Assembly (NCBI RefSeq): GCF_963678635.1
Contig: NC_087070.1
Coordinates: forward strand, 25,414,007 to 25,478,006
Source: Symsagittifera roscoffensis
Lineage: Eukaryota; Xenacoelomorpha; Acoela; Convolutidae
Reading direction: 5' to 3'
Length of the DNA: 64,000 nt
Shown here: piece after piece, positions 45,655 to 57,609 of the stretch
How positions within the stretch are numbered: position 1 is the stretch's first letter
How the letters are laid out: each line of letters starts with the position of its first letter
Notes under the pieces: model-generated
The model's database searches: none
What the model saw: the letters and a program-made list of their open reading frames with translations, nothing else
Told to the model about the DNA's origin: nothing
Position numbers and translations under genes: made by a program

Positions 45655-45775
45655 TCTCGCGCACTAACCAACTTGAGAATTACCGTACCAAATTGAGAAT
45701 TACCGTACCAACTTGAGAAAAGAATTACCGTACCAACTTGGGTGTTACCGTAACAAAACTTGAGTACTTGAGAAA
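45655..45775. repeat. Short direct repeats, AATTACCGTACCAACTTGAG type
   Basis: Three to four units of about 24-30 bp with the core TTACCGTACCAA lie between the SGNH and macro-like ORFs. No coding frame is present in 45500-46160, which otherwise holds a C-run (45927-45936) and AT-rich sequence. Confidence 0.7.
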
Positions 45776-46165
45776 TATCTCTTCCAAATGTTGCTGATCG
45801 TGAACTTTGTTCAAGACCTTCTATTGTCTTTCCAATGAGTATGTTTGGGTCGTCAACTCGATTTAACAAATCAATTTGAAAGTAAAATCCACTTTTTAGA
45901 CTAAAGTGCTATGTTCCTAAACTAAACCCCCCCCCCATTATTGTAGTTAAACCTTTGTCCCTCCATTTGTTTTACTAAAATAATTCAATTGGAAGTATTT
46001 TAAGAGCATGCATATTCATTTAATGTTTTAGCACCGTCACTCTTTAAATTATAATTGTCATGCCAATTACGTTAAAATCCATCTACCTGCTCCCAGGTCC
46101 CCATGTACCCTTACTCGAGATCCCCATGTACCCCCAACTCAAGTCCTCCGTTGTCCACCCATAGC

Positions 46166-46738
46166 TCAGGCGATACTCAAGTAGTATTTCTTGTGTAGGT
46201 GTACCATTATCTCTGTTTCTGCGAAGACCACGTGTAGGATGGCATATTACTCCCTTGGGCTCAACTTGCCCCTGTTTGGGTCATAAACAGGCATCGAGAC
46301 CTCGACTATCCCTCTTTCAATCATGAAATTTCTCAGCCTCGTTAGTGCTAACATCACGTGCTCAGGATTTATCGTATTCCTTTCATTGACCCTCGTCACT
46401 AGAAAGCACAGGTATTTGCCTGGGACTTGTGCCACTGATGGTGGAAGTGCAGCCATTCCTCCCAGCCCCGGTCTCTGTCTGAATAGAAACTCCACGTTCT
46501 GGTATTCTCTCTTGAAGTCGGCCTCCAGTCTCGATTTGAAGCTCATGTCCGCCGTTATACAGATTGCGCTAGTCCTGTCTGACAGAATGAAGTCGCTGTC
46601 CGTTATCAGGATGTTCTCCGAGTATTCATTAGGAATTTAAAATTTCGTTTCGAAATTTCGTCCTATGGTAGGCTCGGCGTCTTCCTCGCCCAGTTCTAGC
46701 CCTTTGGTCTTTCTTACTTCCCTGAGTTTCTTTATCAT
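46166..46738 (-). pseudogene. Macro-domain-like protein downstream of integrase
   Basis: The frame from ATG 46738 (MIKKLREVRKTKGLEL) to TGA 46166-46168 is about 190 codons with two stops (TAA at 46637-46639 and at 46247-46249). After the first stop: ENILITDSDFILSDRTSAIC then ITADMSFKSRLEADFKREYQ, followed by GKYLCFLVTRVNERNTINPE, VMLALTRLRNFMIERGIVEV, SMPVYDPNRGKLSPRE and, after the second stop, YAILHVVFAETEIMVHL. The strand-helix plan and the 'FLVTR...PEHVMLALTRLRN...V.SMP...LSPRE.Y.ILH.VF' series match macro (ADP-ribose-binding/Appr-1-p) domains. The ADP-ribose loop normally GxGxD is SMPVYDPNRG here, so binding may be lost. Identified by eye only. Confidence 0.5.
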
Positions 46739-47002
46739 CAAATTTTTTGGTCTGGGTAAGTCCTACACCCACTCCCCGGACAAAAATATTTATCGACGTC
46801 CCCGTCGATGATGCTGGGTCTAAATTATCCAGTGGTATTTCGAGCGGCCTGTCGGTTGCCGTCCAAACGTAGATGGGTTCTTACGTTTTCACGTGTTGTT
46901 CTGCTGACACTTCGACCTGCTGGATGCTTTGCCCTTCATCTCCTTCGCTCTTGACATCACGCATCCACTCTAGTAATCTCAAGTTTGTGTTCTCCCTTCT
47001 CT

Positions 47003-50000
47003 CTATCTCGCTCTGCTCCAGATCTTTTTCTTGTTCTGGTGTGGAGAGTCTTCCTTCGGGTAGTGTTCGCTGTCATTGATGATTTGCCATTCATCGTCTC
47101 CCATCAATTCGCCCACACTCAGCAACTCATCGCTCAACTCATCAGGCCGTATCTTGTCAATCAAGAAGTCATACCTATTGTACCTCATGTCCGTCCGTTT
47201 ACGATTACCACTCCTGGTTCCTGCTGTTATCGGCAAGTCTGGTTCCGTCCATTTTGGCACCTCGTCCTGCTCCGGATTGTTCCAGTCTTCTTCCGCAAAG
47301 GAATCCGCCCCTGAGTCCGCTTCTATCTTTTCATTATCATCCAGACTCAAGTCCTCGTTGCCATCATTTTTCTCTCTGGTGCCCTTTTCGTTCACCTCGC
47401 AAGGTGGTTCCACCAATAGGTACCCGAGTCCCTCCATATTCTGTGGTCACACCAGTCTTCTGGGGATGGGACATGAGGTTTCAAGTTTTCATAATGCGAT
47501 GCACGCCCCGTACTCAAGCGGTAAAACCGTCCTTGCTGGTGCACTTCCGTTATCACGAACGGTCCTCTCCATTTCTTAAGTAGTTTCTTTGTCCCTTTGG
47601 GAGGTATAACATTCTGGAAGGCCCAGACGTATTGACCCACTGCATATGGTTTCGCTTGCAGTATTTTCTCATCGTATTTCTTCCGCTGTCTCATTTGCGC
47701 TTGCGCTGTGTTCCTCCTGCAGAGCTCTTTTAGTTCTTGCTGTATCTTAACCGCTTCTTGCACATAAGCTTGAGGCGGTGTCTTTTTGTCTTCGTATTCT
47801 GGGTAAAAGAATGTAAGAGGCATCGCTCTTTCACTGCCCGTCAACATCATGAAGGGACTGATTCCTGTTGTTGAGTGTTGCGTACTGTTGTATGCCCCTA
47901 CCACTTGCGGCAGATATTTGTCCCAGTCTGTCATATATATTGAGCACTATATCCTCAGCATGTTTACCAATGTTCTATTCTGTCTCTCCACTAACCCGTT
48001 GGTTTGGGGATGGTAGGTTGTGGAGTGTGCTTGAGCAATGTGTGACCTCTTCATCAATTCTTTTGTCAGGTCCCCCACGAAGGCTTTGCCGTTGTCCGAC
48101 TGAAATGTCATGGGACAACCTTACCGTGATATCCAATGTGTTATCAGGTGGTCACAAGTCTCTTCTCCCGAGGCTGTCTGACACGGCACCGCTTCTGCCA
48201 GTTTTGTGAAATGATCTATTATGACCAGTATCTGGTTACATCCCGATTCTGTCATACAGATCTTCTGATGATCTATCTGCACAACCTCGTTAAATTCCGA
48301 GCTTTCAACGGACTTGAGTGGGAACTTCATCTTCCTGGTGTCTTTCACTTGAAGGCATGCCAGGCATGCATTCATCCATCTCTCGCAAGCTTTCCTTAAT
48401 CCTGGCCAGTCAAACCTATGAAGTATTCTTTGTTGCACATTGTCTATCCACTGGTGCCCCATTTGATCATGCGATCTGAATAACACTTCCATCTGATACA
48501 ACTGTGGTAGTATGATGAGGTTGTGCTTGTGTAGTATCTTCTCCTCATCTTTTCTCTTGCATGCCACCACCCCATCAGCTGTGTGATAGAGTAAACCTTT
48601 TCTGTCTCTGTAGAACTGGCTTAGGATCTTGTAGCTGTCTTCTTCTAGGTCAACCTTCTCTTTGGACCCCGTCCGGATCTATGTGGAGAGGTTACTTGTC
48701 ATCTTGTCATTCTTTCGGGCCCGTATTTGATCTGACAGCCTATATCTTGCCTTGACGTGCTCTTTTAGTGCCATTATCTGACCATTCATTTCTCCAGGGT
48801 TGTGGATGTCATCCTTCAGCTTTACGCATACTATCCTCCTTATGATCTTCCTGTCATCTTCTGGCACCAGATTTGTTCTGACATTTGAGTTGCACGATAG
48901 CTCCCTAAATGGTTTACTCGACACTGCAATTTTCTCAAGTTCTTCACCTCCTCGCACTTCCTGATGATCCAAGTTGTACGTTCCTGAGGAAGGATCCGTC
49001 TGTAGCTCCCTGTCGCGGTGTCTCATCTTCTCTTCCGCCAGTATCATGCATAGACTATCTTGATCATCGCTGCTCTCCTCCGAATCTTCAACCAACACTT
49101 CACATTCCCCGGACAATATTTATTCTTCAGCATCTTCATCCACTGTGGGCCACTCCCCGGACTCTTGTTCTAGTCCAAGTTGTTCAGCCTCCCCCCTAAA
49201 TGCCACTTTCTTCTTCCTAACCCAAGTCCGCTCAAGTATGTCATCAGGGATTTTATCAACCAATGACTGCACGACTTCTTTACCGTCCGATTTTTCTTTT
49301 AAGTAGTCCTCGCCACCACCAGTTTCAATCCTTCTCAGTATCGTGACTTCTGGTTCCTCCTTGCCCTTTTCTTTGACCACGGGTTTATCGTCTGCCAGTT
49401 TCTCGAGTAATCTCATCAAGTCTTCATCTATCTGTGCATCTCCCGTTTCTAGCTGGTTGAGATCATAGCCTTTTGCCTTGAGCGTCTCCCTCACAATTTT
49501 TCTTTTGAGCATTATCCCTATCGGTATCCTCCGGGTTTTCTTCAAGATTGTTTTCTCTGGAGGCTCCTTTGGTAGTTCGGGGTGATCTTTGCCTGACTTG
49601 TCGAGCCATCTCGTGAGTGGAAGACTATCATACGTTTCCTTATCCATGGAGGAGAAGCCATCTTTGATTTCCGGCCTATCCGCCTCCCTCTGTTCTTGTC
49701 TCTCGTAGAACTCCGTCTTCTTACTCAAGCTATTGGCGTTTTGATGTTTGTCACATGTTCTATGTTCAATTATCATGTCGTATCCGTCCAGGCAAACAAA
49801 CCACCTCCCAATGTAGCTCTGGTCCATTGATTACGTCTTCAGCCAGCTGAGTGCCCTGTTGTCGACTCGCAGCTTGAATGGCTCACTGCCTAGGCATGCT
49901 CTATATTTCTCGACAAAGGTAACCACCGCGAATATCTCTGTTTTCGGCGCCCCGTACTTCATTTCCGTATCACTCAAGACTTTACCCCCGTATGCTAGTG

Positions 50001-50864
50001 GTCTCAAGACTGTCTTCCCGTTCCATTCCTGTTCTTGATGGAGAATGCCAGAAATCGCGACTACCGACGCATCCGTGTCCAGCACGTACATCTCTTTTTC
50101 CGTTGGCATCCCTAGCACTGGTGCTTCGCACAACTCTTCCTTTATTCTCTGGAAAGACTCTTCCGTCGCGTTGTTCCACGTGAACTTCTTGCCTTTGTGC
50201 CTCAATAGTTGTTGCATCGGGTATACCTTGTCCGCGTAGCCCTTGATGAACTCCCCGTAATAGTTCGCGAAACATAGGAAGCTCATAAAATGATGTTCCG
50301 TTTTTGGCGATTTCCAAGTCAGAACCGCTTCTACTGCATCTGGGTCTGGTCTGATGCCATGCCTGTCCACCATCCTCCCCAAGTATTTGATTGAGTCCTT
50401 GAGTATCTCACACTTTGACGGTTTGCATTTTAGTCCTGACCTCTTCATGCATGCAAACACCTCGTCTAGTCGCTCGATGTGGTCTTCCATTGTAGGCGTC
50501 GCTATCAGCACATTACCAAATTGCCGTATTTCTTTGTCACACCTATCAATGCGTGTGCCATCAACCGTTGAAATGTGGCCGTGGCATTGCATAGACCAAA
50601 TGGCATCATTTTCCATTGAAACAGCCCTAGCTCGCAGGCGAACCCTGTTTTGTCCCTGTCCTGCTTCCTCAGTGGGACTTGCCAAAATGCCGAACCTAAA
50701 TCAAGAGTCGTAAAAAACTTTGCATCACCTAACTTAGAGAGGCTCGCATCAATTCTGGGTATGGGATAGGCATCCTTCACCGTGACGGAGTTCAGATACC
50801 GAAAGTCGCAACAGAACCTCAATTGGTCGCCTTTTTTTTGGCCATCACTACTCCACACGCCCAC
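47003..50864 (-). pseudogene. Ty3/gypsy pol: reverse transcriptase, RNase H and integrase, decayed
   Basis: RT: FCCDFRYLNSVTVKDAYPIP, FFTTLDLGSAFWQVPL (motif A) and MMPFGLCNATATFQRLM (50864-50505). The frame then changes and the catalytic YxDD box is missing: GNLVMC in one frame joins VLIATPTMEDHIERL in the other. RNase H: MYVLDTDASVVAISGILHQE, MKYGAPKTEIFAVV. A long charged tether follows (49827-48679). Integrase: HDQMGHQWIDNVQQRILHRF with CLACLQ (zinc finger), VVQIDHQ, TFQSDNGKAFVGDL and NGLVERQNRTLV (DDE), then a GPY/F-like KKWRGPFVITEVHQQGRFYR. An acidic tail ends at 47003. Single in-phase stops lie at 49828, 49120, 48679, 48121 and about 47957. Confidence 0.88.
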
Positions 50865-52569
50865 GGTGATTTGGATGGTTCTATCAAATCATACTCTAGT
50901 AATGTCTCTATCTCTTTTCTACATGCATCCGATTTGTGCGGGGTCATGCGCCTCGCCCCCTCCCTGTGCGGCACCGCAGAACTTTCAAGCTCTATTTCAT
51001 GTTCAACGAAATTACAACATCCAATGTCTGCCTTATGTCTCGAAAAAACGTCATCGTTCCGCTCTAGTACGTCCTTGATGGCTTCGAGCTGTTCATCCGT
51101 TACCTTACCCCTCATCCCAATTGCCATTTCTTCTAGTGTTGGTCATTCAGGGAAATTTGAACAGCTCAAGAGTCCATCATCGGTATCTGACTCAAGTGAC
51201 TTTACAAGACCTGATAAATCTTTTGTTTTCTTTAATCGTCTCAAGATACAAATCTTGTCCCTGTGATTGAGGCATTCAAGTACTTCATTCTCTTTTACAT
51301 TTTCAGTCATTTCATATCGAGTTTTCACGGGTAAAGCATATCCCAGCTTCCTTCCCCTCTGGATTGTTATAGGTATGTCAAGAGTATTCAACAAGACACT
51401 ACGCAGAGGCCGCTCTTGGTTATCGAGAAGGATCTTCCTAAAACAGCAGCACTTTGACTGCTTGGATTTGGGACTATGCACACTTGCTTGTTATCACTTA
51501 AATCAATATACTTTTTCATCCGTAGGCCTACAATTGCCGCTTCGTTCGCTTTCAGCCTTACCCTCCTACTCAAGAACACCGGCGCTTTATTCTCATTTGC
51601 CATTATCAGATTTCCGGTTTAATTACGTACTTCCTGTCCGGGCTCCGAATCCTGAACAAGGCATTGTTTAGATCAATCGTTACGTCGAAATTCCTGATGA
51701 AGTCTAAATGAACTGGTCAGACTCGTCTAGGTTCTCCACAACAAGAAAGCTCATCCACAGATTGCATTCTTCCAGATTAAGGGCTATTATTGGTGTTCTG
51801 CCTAGTACCCGCAGCGCCCTTTTGTTTGCGGCTGACAGCCGTATTCTTGAGTCTATCAAGGCATCTTTGTCGAAACCCATTCGCTCCCAAGTCTCGATTG
51901 GTATAACACTCAAGACTGCTCCCGTATCAAGTAAACCGCGTAACTGAGTCTTTTTGCCGCTTATGTCGAGCATGTGTGCTGATACGTCTGTCTCCGTCCC
52001 GATGTGCATTGTATCCTCTTCTAACATTGCGCAGTGTCCAATCAATTTCACTTTCAGTTCTTCTTTGCCCACGTACATCTGTCCGGCTAGGTCCTCATCA
52101 CATGTTATCATAGTTTTCGTGTAAATTTTTATCCCATCTATATTTAACATCACCTCATGCGGACCATCAGCTTCTGTGTATCTATTCTCCACACGGACTG
52201 AATTGCTGCCACCTCTTGTGAGTAGCGCCATCAAGGCTCTAGAAGTCGTCTGTGGACTTATTGCACTCAAGTAATCTGCGTGCACATCAATGTGCATTAT
52301 TGTCTGGTCGCTGGGTTGGGTTCACACAAGTTCCTCGTTACTTCGTGGCCACCCACAGTGATTATCGACATTATCCTGGCTCCGATCTTTGTTATGCCGA
52401 ATGGCTTTCCCCTCACCATTTTCAGAGTGTTGCAATTTCCACTCTTTGTCGCTCCCACTACAGCTTCTGGCACTGGCACTGACCAACTTAACGTCTCGTT
52501 TAACTTCTGCTTTTTGATCTCTTGTTTCAATCGTTGCTCTATCTCCTTTGTCGCTAGGTCCTGTTTCAC
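50819..52569 (-). pseudogene. Retropepsin-like protease region and start of RT, decayed
   Basis: The 52297-51704 frame holds QLRGLLDTGAVLSVIPIETW, the DTGA active-site motif of retroviral-type aspartic proteases, followed by RALRVLGRTPIIALNLEEC (flap and ILG-like region). After several stops, 51481-51143 and 51127-50819 continue toward RT (KVTDEQLEAIKDVLERNDDV, HREGARRMTPHKSDACRKEI, SPWACGVVMAKKK). TGA at 51143-51145 and a frameshift in the A-run at 50820 break the link to the catalytic part. Confidence 0.75.
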
Positions 52570-52724
52570 CTTGTTAGTAGCCTCTGCAGCTGCTCTCTCA
52601 AAATTTATCTATGAAGACTTCCTGGTCATGGTCTCCATGGCATTATTGACCTGCGTTACAGCTTTCACCGTCTTCGTCGGTAGTTACGCATTCGGTGCAT
52701 GCAATTTCTTGTTTCAAACTCGGC

Positions 52725-54903
52725 TTATCTGTTCCTCGTGTTCTGCACCGCCGCTAACGCTAACTTGTGTTTCGGATGACTTTGATTTTTTACTGCTTCC
52801 CAAAATATTGGACAGTCCATCCTAAAATGGCCCTCTTGATTGCAGAAGAAGCATCTCGCACCTATCTTGATGATTAGGCCGCTGTAGAACTCGTGTTCTT
52901 CCATCTGGCTCATATCTTCCTCATCCGGAGCATACCCCCAGACTCTTCATGCCTTGTTTATACGTCATGCAGTCCGCCACATGATGATCCGCTGATCCAC
53001 AATTTGCGCATAACCTGCGTTTGTCCATATCATCTCTAGGCGACCATGACGACCTCTGTGGTTGACTTCCACCTTGCACGTTCCTGTTATCCGAGTATGA
53101 GTCTTTCTTCGGTTTTATCAGCATGTACTCTCTTGACTTCTGTCTCATTTCTTCTAGAGTCGGTGCACTATCTTTCGACAGTGTATAGTACGTTGCTAAC
53201 ATTGTCCTCAAGTCGTCACTTTTTACCCCATCGATGAACTTCGAGGCGATGCTAAAGTTCCTTCTGTTTGTTGACTCTTCAGGATCACTCCTTCGTCTCA
53301 AGCTCTCAAGATCATCCAGGAACCGATCAATTGATTCATTTTACCTTTGCCTTCTCTTTTCAAATCTCATCATCGCTTGGTGACCCTTCATGCCTGACCT
53401 GAATCGATTCAACAATACCTCGAAGATCTTGTCCACTGTGTCGCGTTCCTCTTCCTTCTTTGCAACTACGCATTTCACCGCTGTGCCTTCTAAGTTGCCG
53501 AGTATCACTGTGCAGGCTTGTCTCTCGTCATTCAAGTTGTCCTGTTCCAAATGTAGTCTCATGACTTCTACCCAAGTATCGATGCGACCGTCTGAGTCAT
53601 CCTTAAATTCTTTTGGCTTCTTGAAGGTTTTCCTCCTCCTTTTTTGCCACCTCCTCTCTCACTCGAATCAGTGTTTCTCGTAGCGAACGCTTCTAATGTC
53701 CTATTCATCATCTCCCAGGTGCTAGCCCACGTCATGGCATCAGGTCCCACATTATTGCTTGTTGTGGAATTACCCGGGCCATTTGTCGTAGTTGAGGTCC
53801 CACTCTTAATAATTGTCTTGGCCCCCCGGACCGATGCTCGCTGCGCCCCGGGGTAACGATAATGGTGTTAACTCACGCTTGTTCCGTTGTGGTTCCACGA
53901 AAACAACTCTGTTACTTTGCGTTCGATCCGTTACCGGCCTGTCGTGTGATGTAGAGTTTCTCAAGATGGCATCCAGTTTGGCCTGTATGGCACATGAACT
54001 CTCAGCCTAGTCCCTACTCATTGTGTCCATTCTCGTTTCCAGACTCCCTAACTGGCTGTTCACAGCGTCATACCGTTGCTTCATTGCTTGCATGTCTTAG
54101 TTGATATTTCCCTCGCGGTCTTTGTCAGTGGCCTCTACCTTGTCTGACATTTGCTGAAGCTTCTCCTCCGTCGCCTTCGCCAGATTGAAGTAGTTGTCCA
54201 GGTACTCGTGTTTGTTGTATCTTAATTCTTTCTTTATCACTTCTCGATCCTCCTCGCTGCACTTGAGTCTTCTGTCGATCTGATCTAACTTCGCCATTAA
54301 ATCGCCCAGGTCAAGAAAATTTGTTGTTTCATGGTCCGCTGTTGCCCCATGACTAACTGTTACCCCATGTTTTGGCCTGATCGTCATCTCGGTTGACCTC
54401 TGTTGTTTTTGTGGAAGCTGTTTCAAACGTTTTGCCTTTCTCGGCTTTTTCTTCTTCTCCCGCTATGCTCTCGATTTCTTTCCGACCATCACTGCTATCT
54501 TCTCTGTAAATGACGTTCTTTTCGCTTGAGACTCGTCCTTTATTGTTTCTGACGTGTTGCCTGTCGGGTCCTCCACCGTGTCTATCGGTGAGAATTCCAT
54601 CGACTTTCGCTTTTGTTCTTCTGCATTCGGCATCGGTGTCGACTCCGTTGTCTTCTTCTCCACTTGATCAACATTCTGATCTGGTGTCACAAGATCAATT
54701 TCTATAGCAGGTTCTGTCCGTCCTTCTTCAGCGCTTCCTCTCATCTTGTTTTCCTTTGCGCTTCTTGTGTTGACCATGCTCACTGAAAAGTTCTTCCTTG
54801 TTACTTTTTGGTCTGACGGTATCAATTTTTGTTGCGACGAGTTTTGTTTTGTCTTCGACTCTAGAACTCTTTTTTCTGCTATTGGTACCTTACTACGCCT
54901 CAT
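52725..54903 (-). pseudogene. Ty3/gypsy gag with two zinc knuckles, decayed
   Basis: N-terminal basic then acidic segment (54903-54463), a coiled-coil part (LMAKLDQIDRRLKCSEEDRE, 54426-54097), the capsid-like region (DERQACTVILGNLEGTAVKC and KIFEVLLNRFRSGMKGHQAM at 53562-53341, then SIDRFLDDLESLRRRSDPEE) and two CX2CX4HX4C knuckles: CANCGSADHHVADC (about 52970) and CFFCNQEGHFRMDC (about 52840). In-phase stops occur at 54463, 54097, about 54010 and 53341, and frameshifts near 53750-53570 and 52915. The protein packages the element RNA. Confidence 0.8.
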
Positions 54904-55130
54904 GTTTTTTATTTACAATTTTTTCTATCTACAATACTAATAATCACAAATTTCTATTCTACGGATAAAATTTCTAAAAATATTCCTAATTCTCTTAAGT
55001 AAAATAACTCTCCAATTCGTGATCTTAATATAATGGATCTCTCGCGATTTAATTGTCCGAACCGGTCCTTTTGCTTTTAATTGAGCGTTGAGCACTGTCC
55101 CAAGACCTTCTAGTACCGACACATCACTTT

Positions 55131-57600
55131 TTGTACCGTCCCAAGACTTCCTGGTACTGTCCCAATACTTATATTTACTGTCCCAAGACCCTCTGGTGCT
55201 GTCCCAAGGCTCCTAGGTACTTTCCCAAGACTTTCTGGTGCTGTCCCAAGACTCTTAGGTACTGTCCCAGGACTTCTCTCAACTGTCCCAAGACTGCCTG
55301 TTCCAAGACCGCACTGTTCCAAGACTACTGTCCCAAGACTGCCTGTCCCAAGACTACCTGTCCCGAGACTACTGTACAAGACTGCCTGTCCCAAGACTGC
55401 CTGTCCCAACACTGCCTGTTCCAAGACTGCCTGTCCCAAGACTACCTGTCCCGAGACTACTGTCCCAATACTGCCTGTCCCAAGACTGCCTGTCCCAAGA
55501 CTGCCTGTCCCAAGACTGCCTGTCCCAAGACTACAAGACTGCCTGTCCCAAGACTGCCTGTCCCACGACTGCCTGTCCCAAGACTGCCTGTCCCAAGGCG
55601 GCCTTTCCCGAGACTGCCTGTCCCAAGACTAAAGGTCTCAAGACTGCCTGTCCCAAGACTGCCTGTCCCAAAACTACAAGACTGCCTGTCCCAAGACTGC
55701 CTGTCCCAAGACTGCCTGTCCCAAAACTACAAGACTGCCTGTCCCAAGACTGCCTGTCCCAAGACTGCCTGTCCCAAGGCGGCCTTTCCCGAGACTGCCT
55801 GTCCCAAGGTTGCCTGTCCCAAGACTGCCTGTCCCAAGACTGCCTGTCCTATGACTGCCTGTCCCAAGACTGCCTGTCCCAAGACTGCTGTCCCAAGACT
55901 GCCTGTCCCAAGACCGCCTGTTGTCCCAAGACTGCCTGTCCCAAGACTGTCTGTCCCAAGACTGCCTGTCCCAAGACTGCCTGTTCCAAGACCACTGTGC
56001 CAAGACCGCACTGTCCCAAGACTACTGTCCCAAGACTGCCTGTCCCAAGACTACCTGTCCCGAGACTACTGTCCCGAGACTACTGTTCCAAGACTGCCTG
56101 TCCCAAGACTGCCTGTCCCAAGGCGGCCTGTCCCAAGACTGCCTGTCCCAAGACTACAAGACTGCCTGTCCCATGACTACCTGTCCCAAGACTGCCTGTC
56201 CCAAGACTGCCTGTCCCAAGACTACAAGACTGCCTGTCCCAAGACTGCCTGTCCCAAGACTGCCTGTCCCAAGACTGCCTGTCCCAAGAATGCCTGTCCC
56301 AAGGCGGCCTGTCCCGAGACTGCCTGTCGCAAGGTTGCCTGTCCCAAGGTTGCCTGTCCCAAGACTGCCTGTCCAAAGACTGCCTGTCTTAAGACTGCCT
56401 GTCTTAAGACTGCCTGTCCCAAGACTGCCTGTCCCAAGACTGCTGTCCCAAGACTGCCTGTCCCAAGACCGCCTGTTGTCCCAAAACTGCCTGTCCCAAG
56501 ACTGCCTGTCCCAAGACCGTCTGTCCCAAGACTGCCTGTCCCAAGACTGCCTGTCCCAAGACTGTCTGTCCCAATACTGCCTGTCCCAAGACTGCCTGTC
56601 CCAAGACTACCTGTCCCAAGACTGCCTTTCCCAAGACTGCCTGTTCCAAGACTGCCTGTCCCAAGACTGCCTGTCCCAAGACCACTGTGCCAAGACCGCA
56701 CTGTCCCAAGACTACTGTCCCAAGACTGCCTGTCCCAAGACTACCTGTCCCGAGACTACTGTCCCGAGACTACTGTCCCAAGACTGTCTGTCCCAAGTCT
56801 GCCTGTCCCAAGACTGCCTGTCCCAAGGCGGCCTGTCGCAAGACTGCCTGTCCCAAGACTGCCTGCCCCAAGACTGCCTGCCCCAAGACTGCCTGTCCCA
56901 AGACTGCCTGTCCCAAGACTGCCTGTCCCAAGACTGCCTGTCCCAAGACTGCCTGTCCCAAGACTGCCTGTCCCAAGACTGCCTGTCCCAAGACTACAAG
57001 ACTGCCTGTCCGAAGACTGCCTGTTCGAAGACTGCCTGTCCCAAGGCGGCCTGTCCCGAGACTGCCTGTCCCAAGAATACGTGTCCCAAGACTGCCTGTC
57101 CCAAGACTGCCTGTCCCAAGACTACAAGACTGCCTATCCTAAGACTGCCTGTCCCAAGACTGCCTGTCCCAAGGCGGCCTGTCCCGAGACTGCCTGTCCC
57201 AAGACGGCCTGTCCCAAGTTTGCCTGTCCCAAGACTGCCTGTCCCAAGACTGCCTGTCCTAAGACTGCCTGTCCCAAGACTGCCTGTCCCAAGACTGCTG
57301 TCCCAAGACTGCCTGTCCCAAAACCGCCTGTTGTCCCAAGACTGCCTGTCCCAAGACTGCCTGTCCCAAGACTGCCTGTCCCAAGACCGTCTGTCCCAAG
57401 ACTGCCTGTCCCAAGACTGCCTGTCCCAAGACTGCCTGTCCCAAGACTGCCTGTTCCAAGACTACCTGTCCCAAGACTGCCTGTCCCAAGACTGCCTGTC
57501 CTAAGACTGCCTGTCCCAAGACCACTGTGCCAAGACTGCCTGTCCCAAAACTTCCTGTCCCAAGACTTTTCGGTACTGTCCCGGGACTTCTCCACTAAGT
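55131..57600. repeat. 15-bp minisatellite, unit CCCAAGACTGCCTGT
   Basis: About 160 copies of a 15-bp unit, with interspersed variants (CCCAAGGCGGCCTGT, CCCGAGACTACTGT) and higher-order blocks: an ACTACAAGACTGCC break recurs, as does a CCAAGACCACTGTGCC block. The edges (55131-55260, 57560-57600) are diverged GTACTGTCCCAAGAC units. The unit has no stop in any of the six frames, which explains the very long open frames on both strands (up to 893 codons on plus). Lies between leader and gag of the giant element. Confidence 0.97.
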
Positions 57601-57609
57601 TTTGGGACA

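Noticed and set aside
47950..54465. TAA/TAG reassigned to an amino acid in this genome
   Set aside because: Intact frames here end in TAA or TAG as normal stops (H3, H4 ends; ORF1 of copy 2), and TGA nonsense codons are also present, so ordinary decay is the simpler reading.
55131..57600. CRISPR array
   Set aside because: The units are contiguous 15-mers without unique spacers, in an animal genome inside an LTR element.
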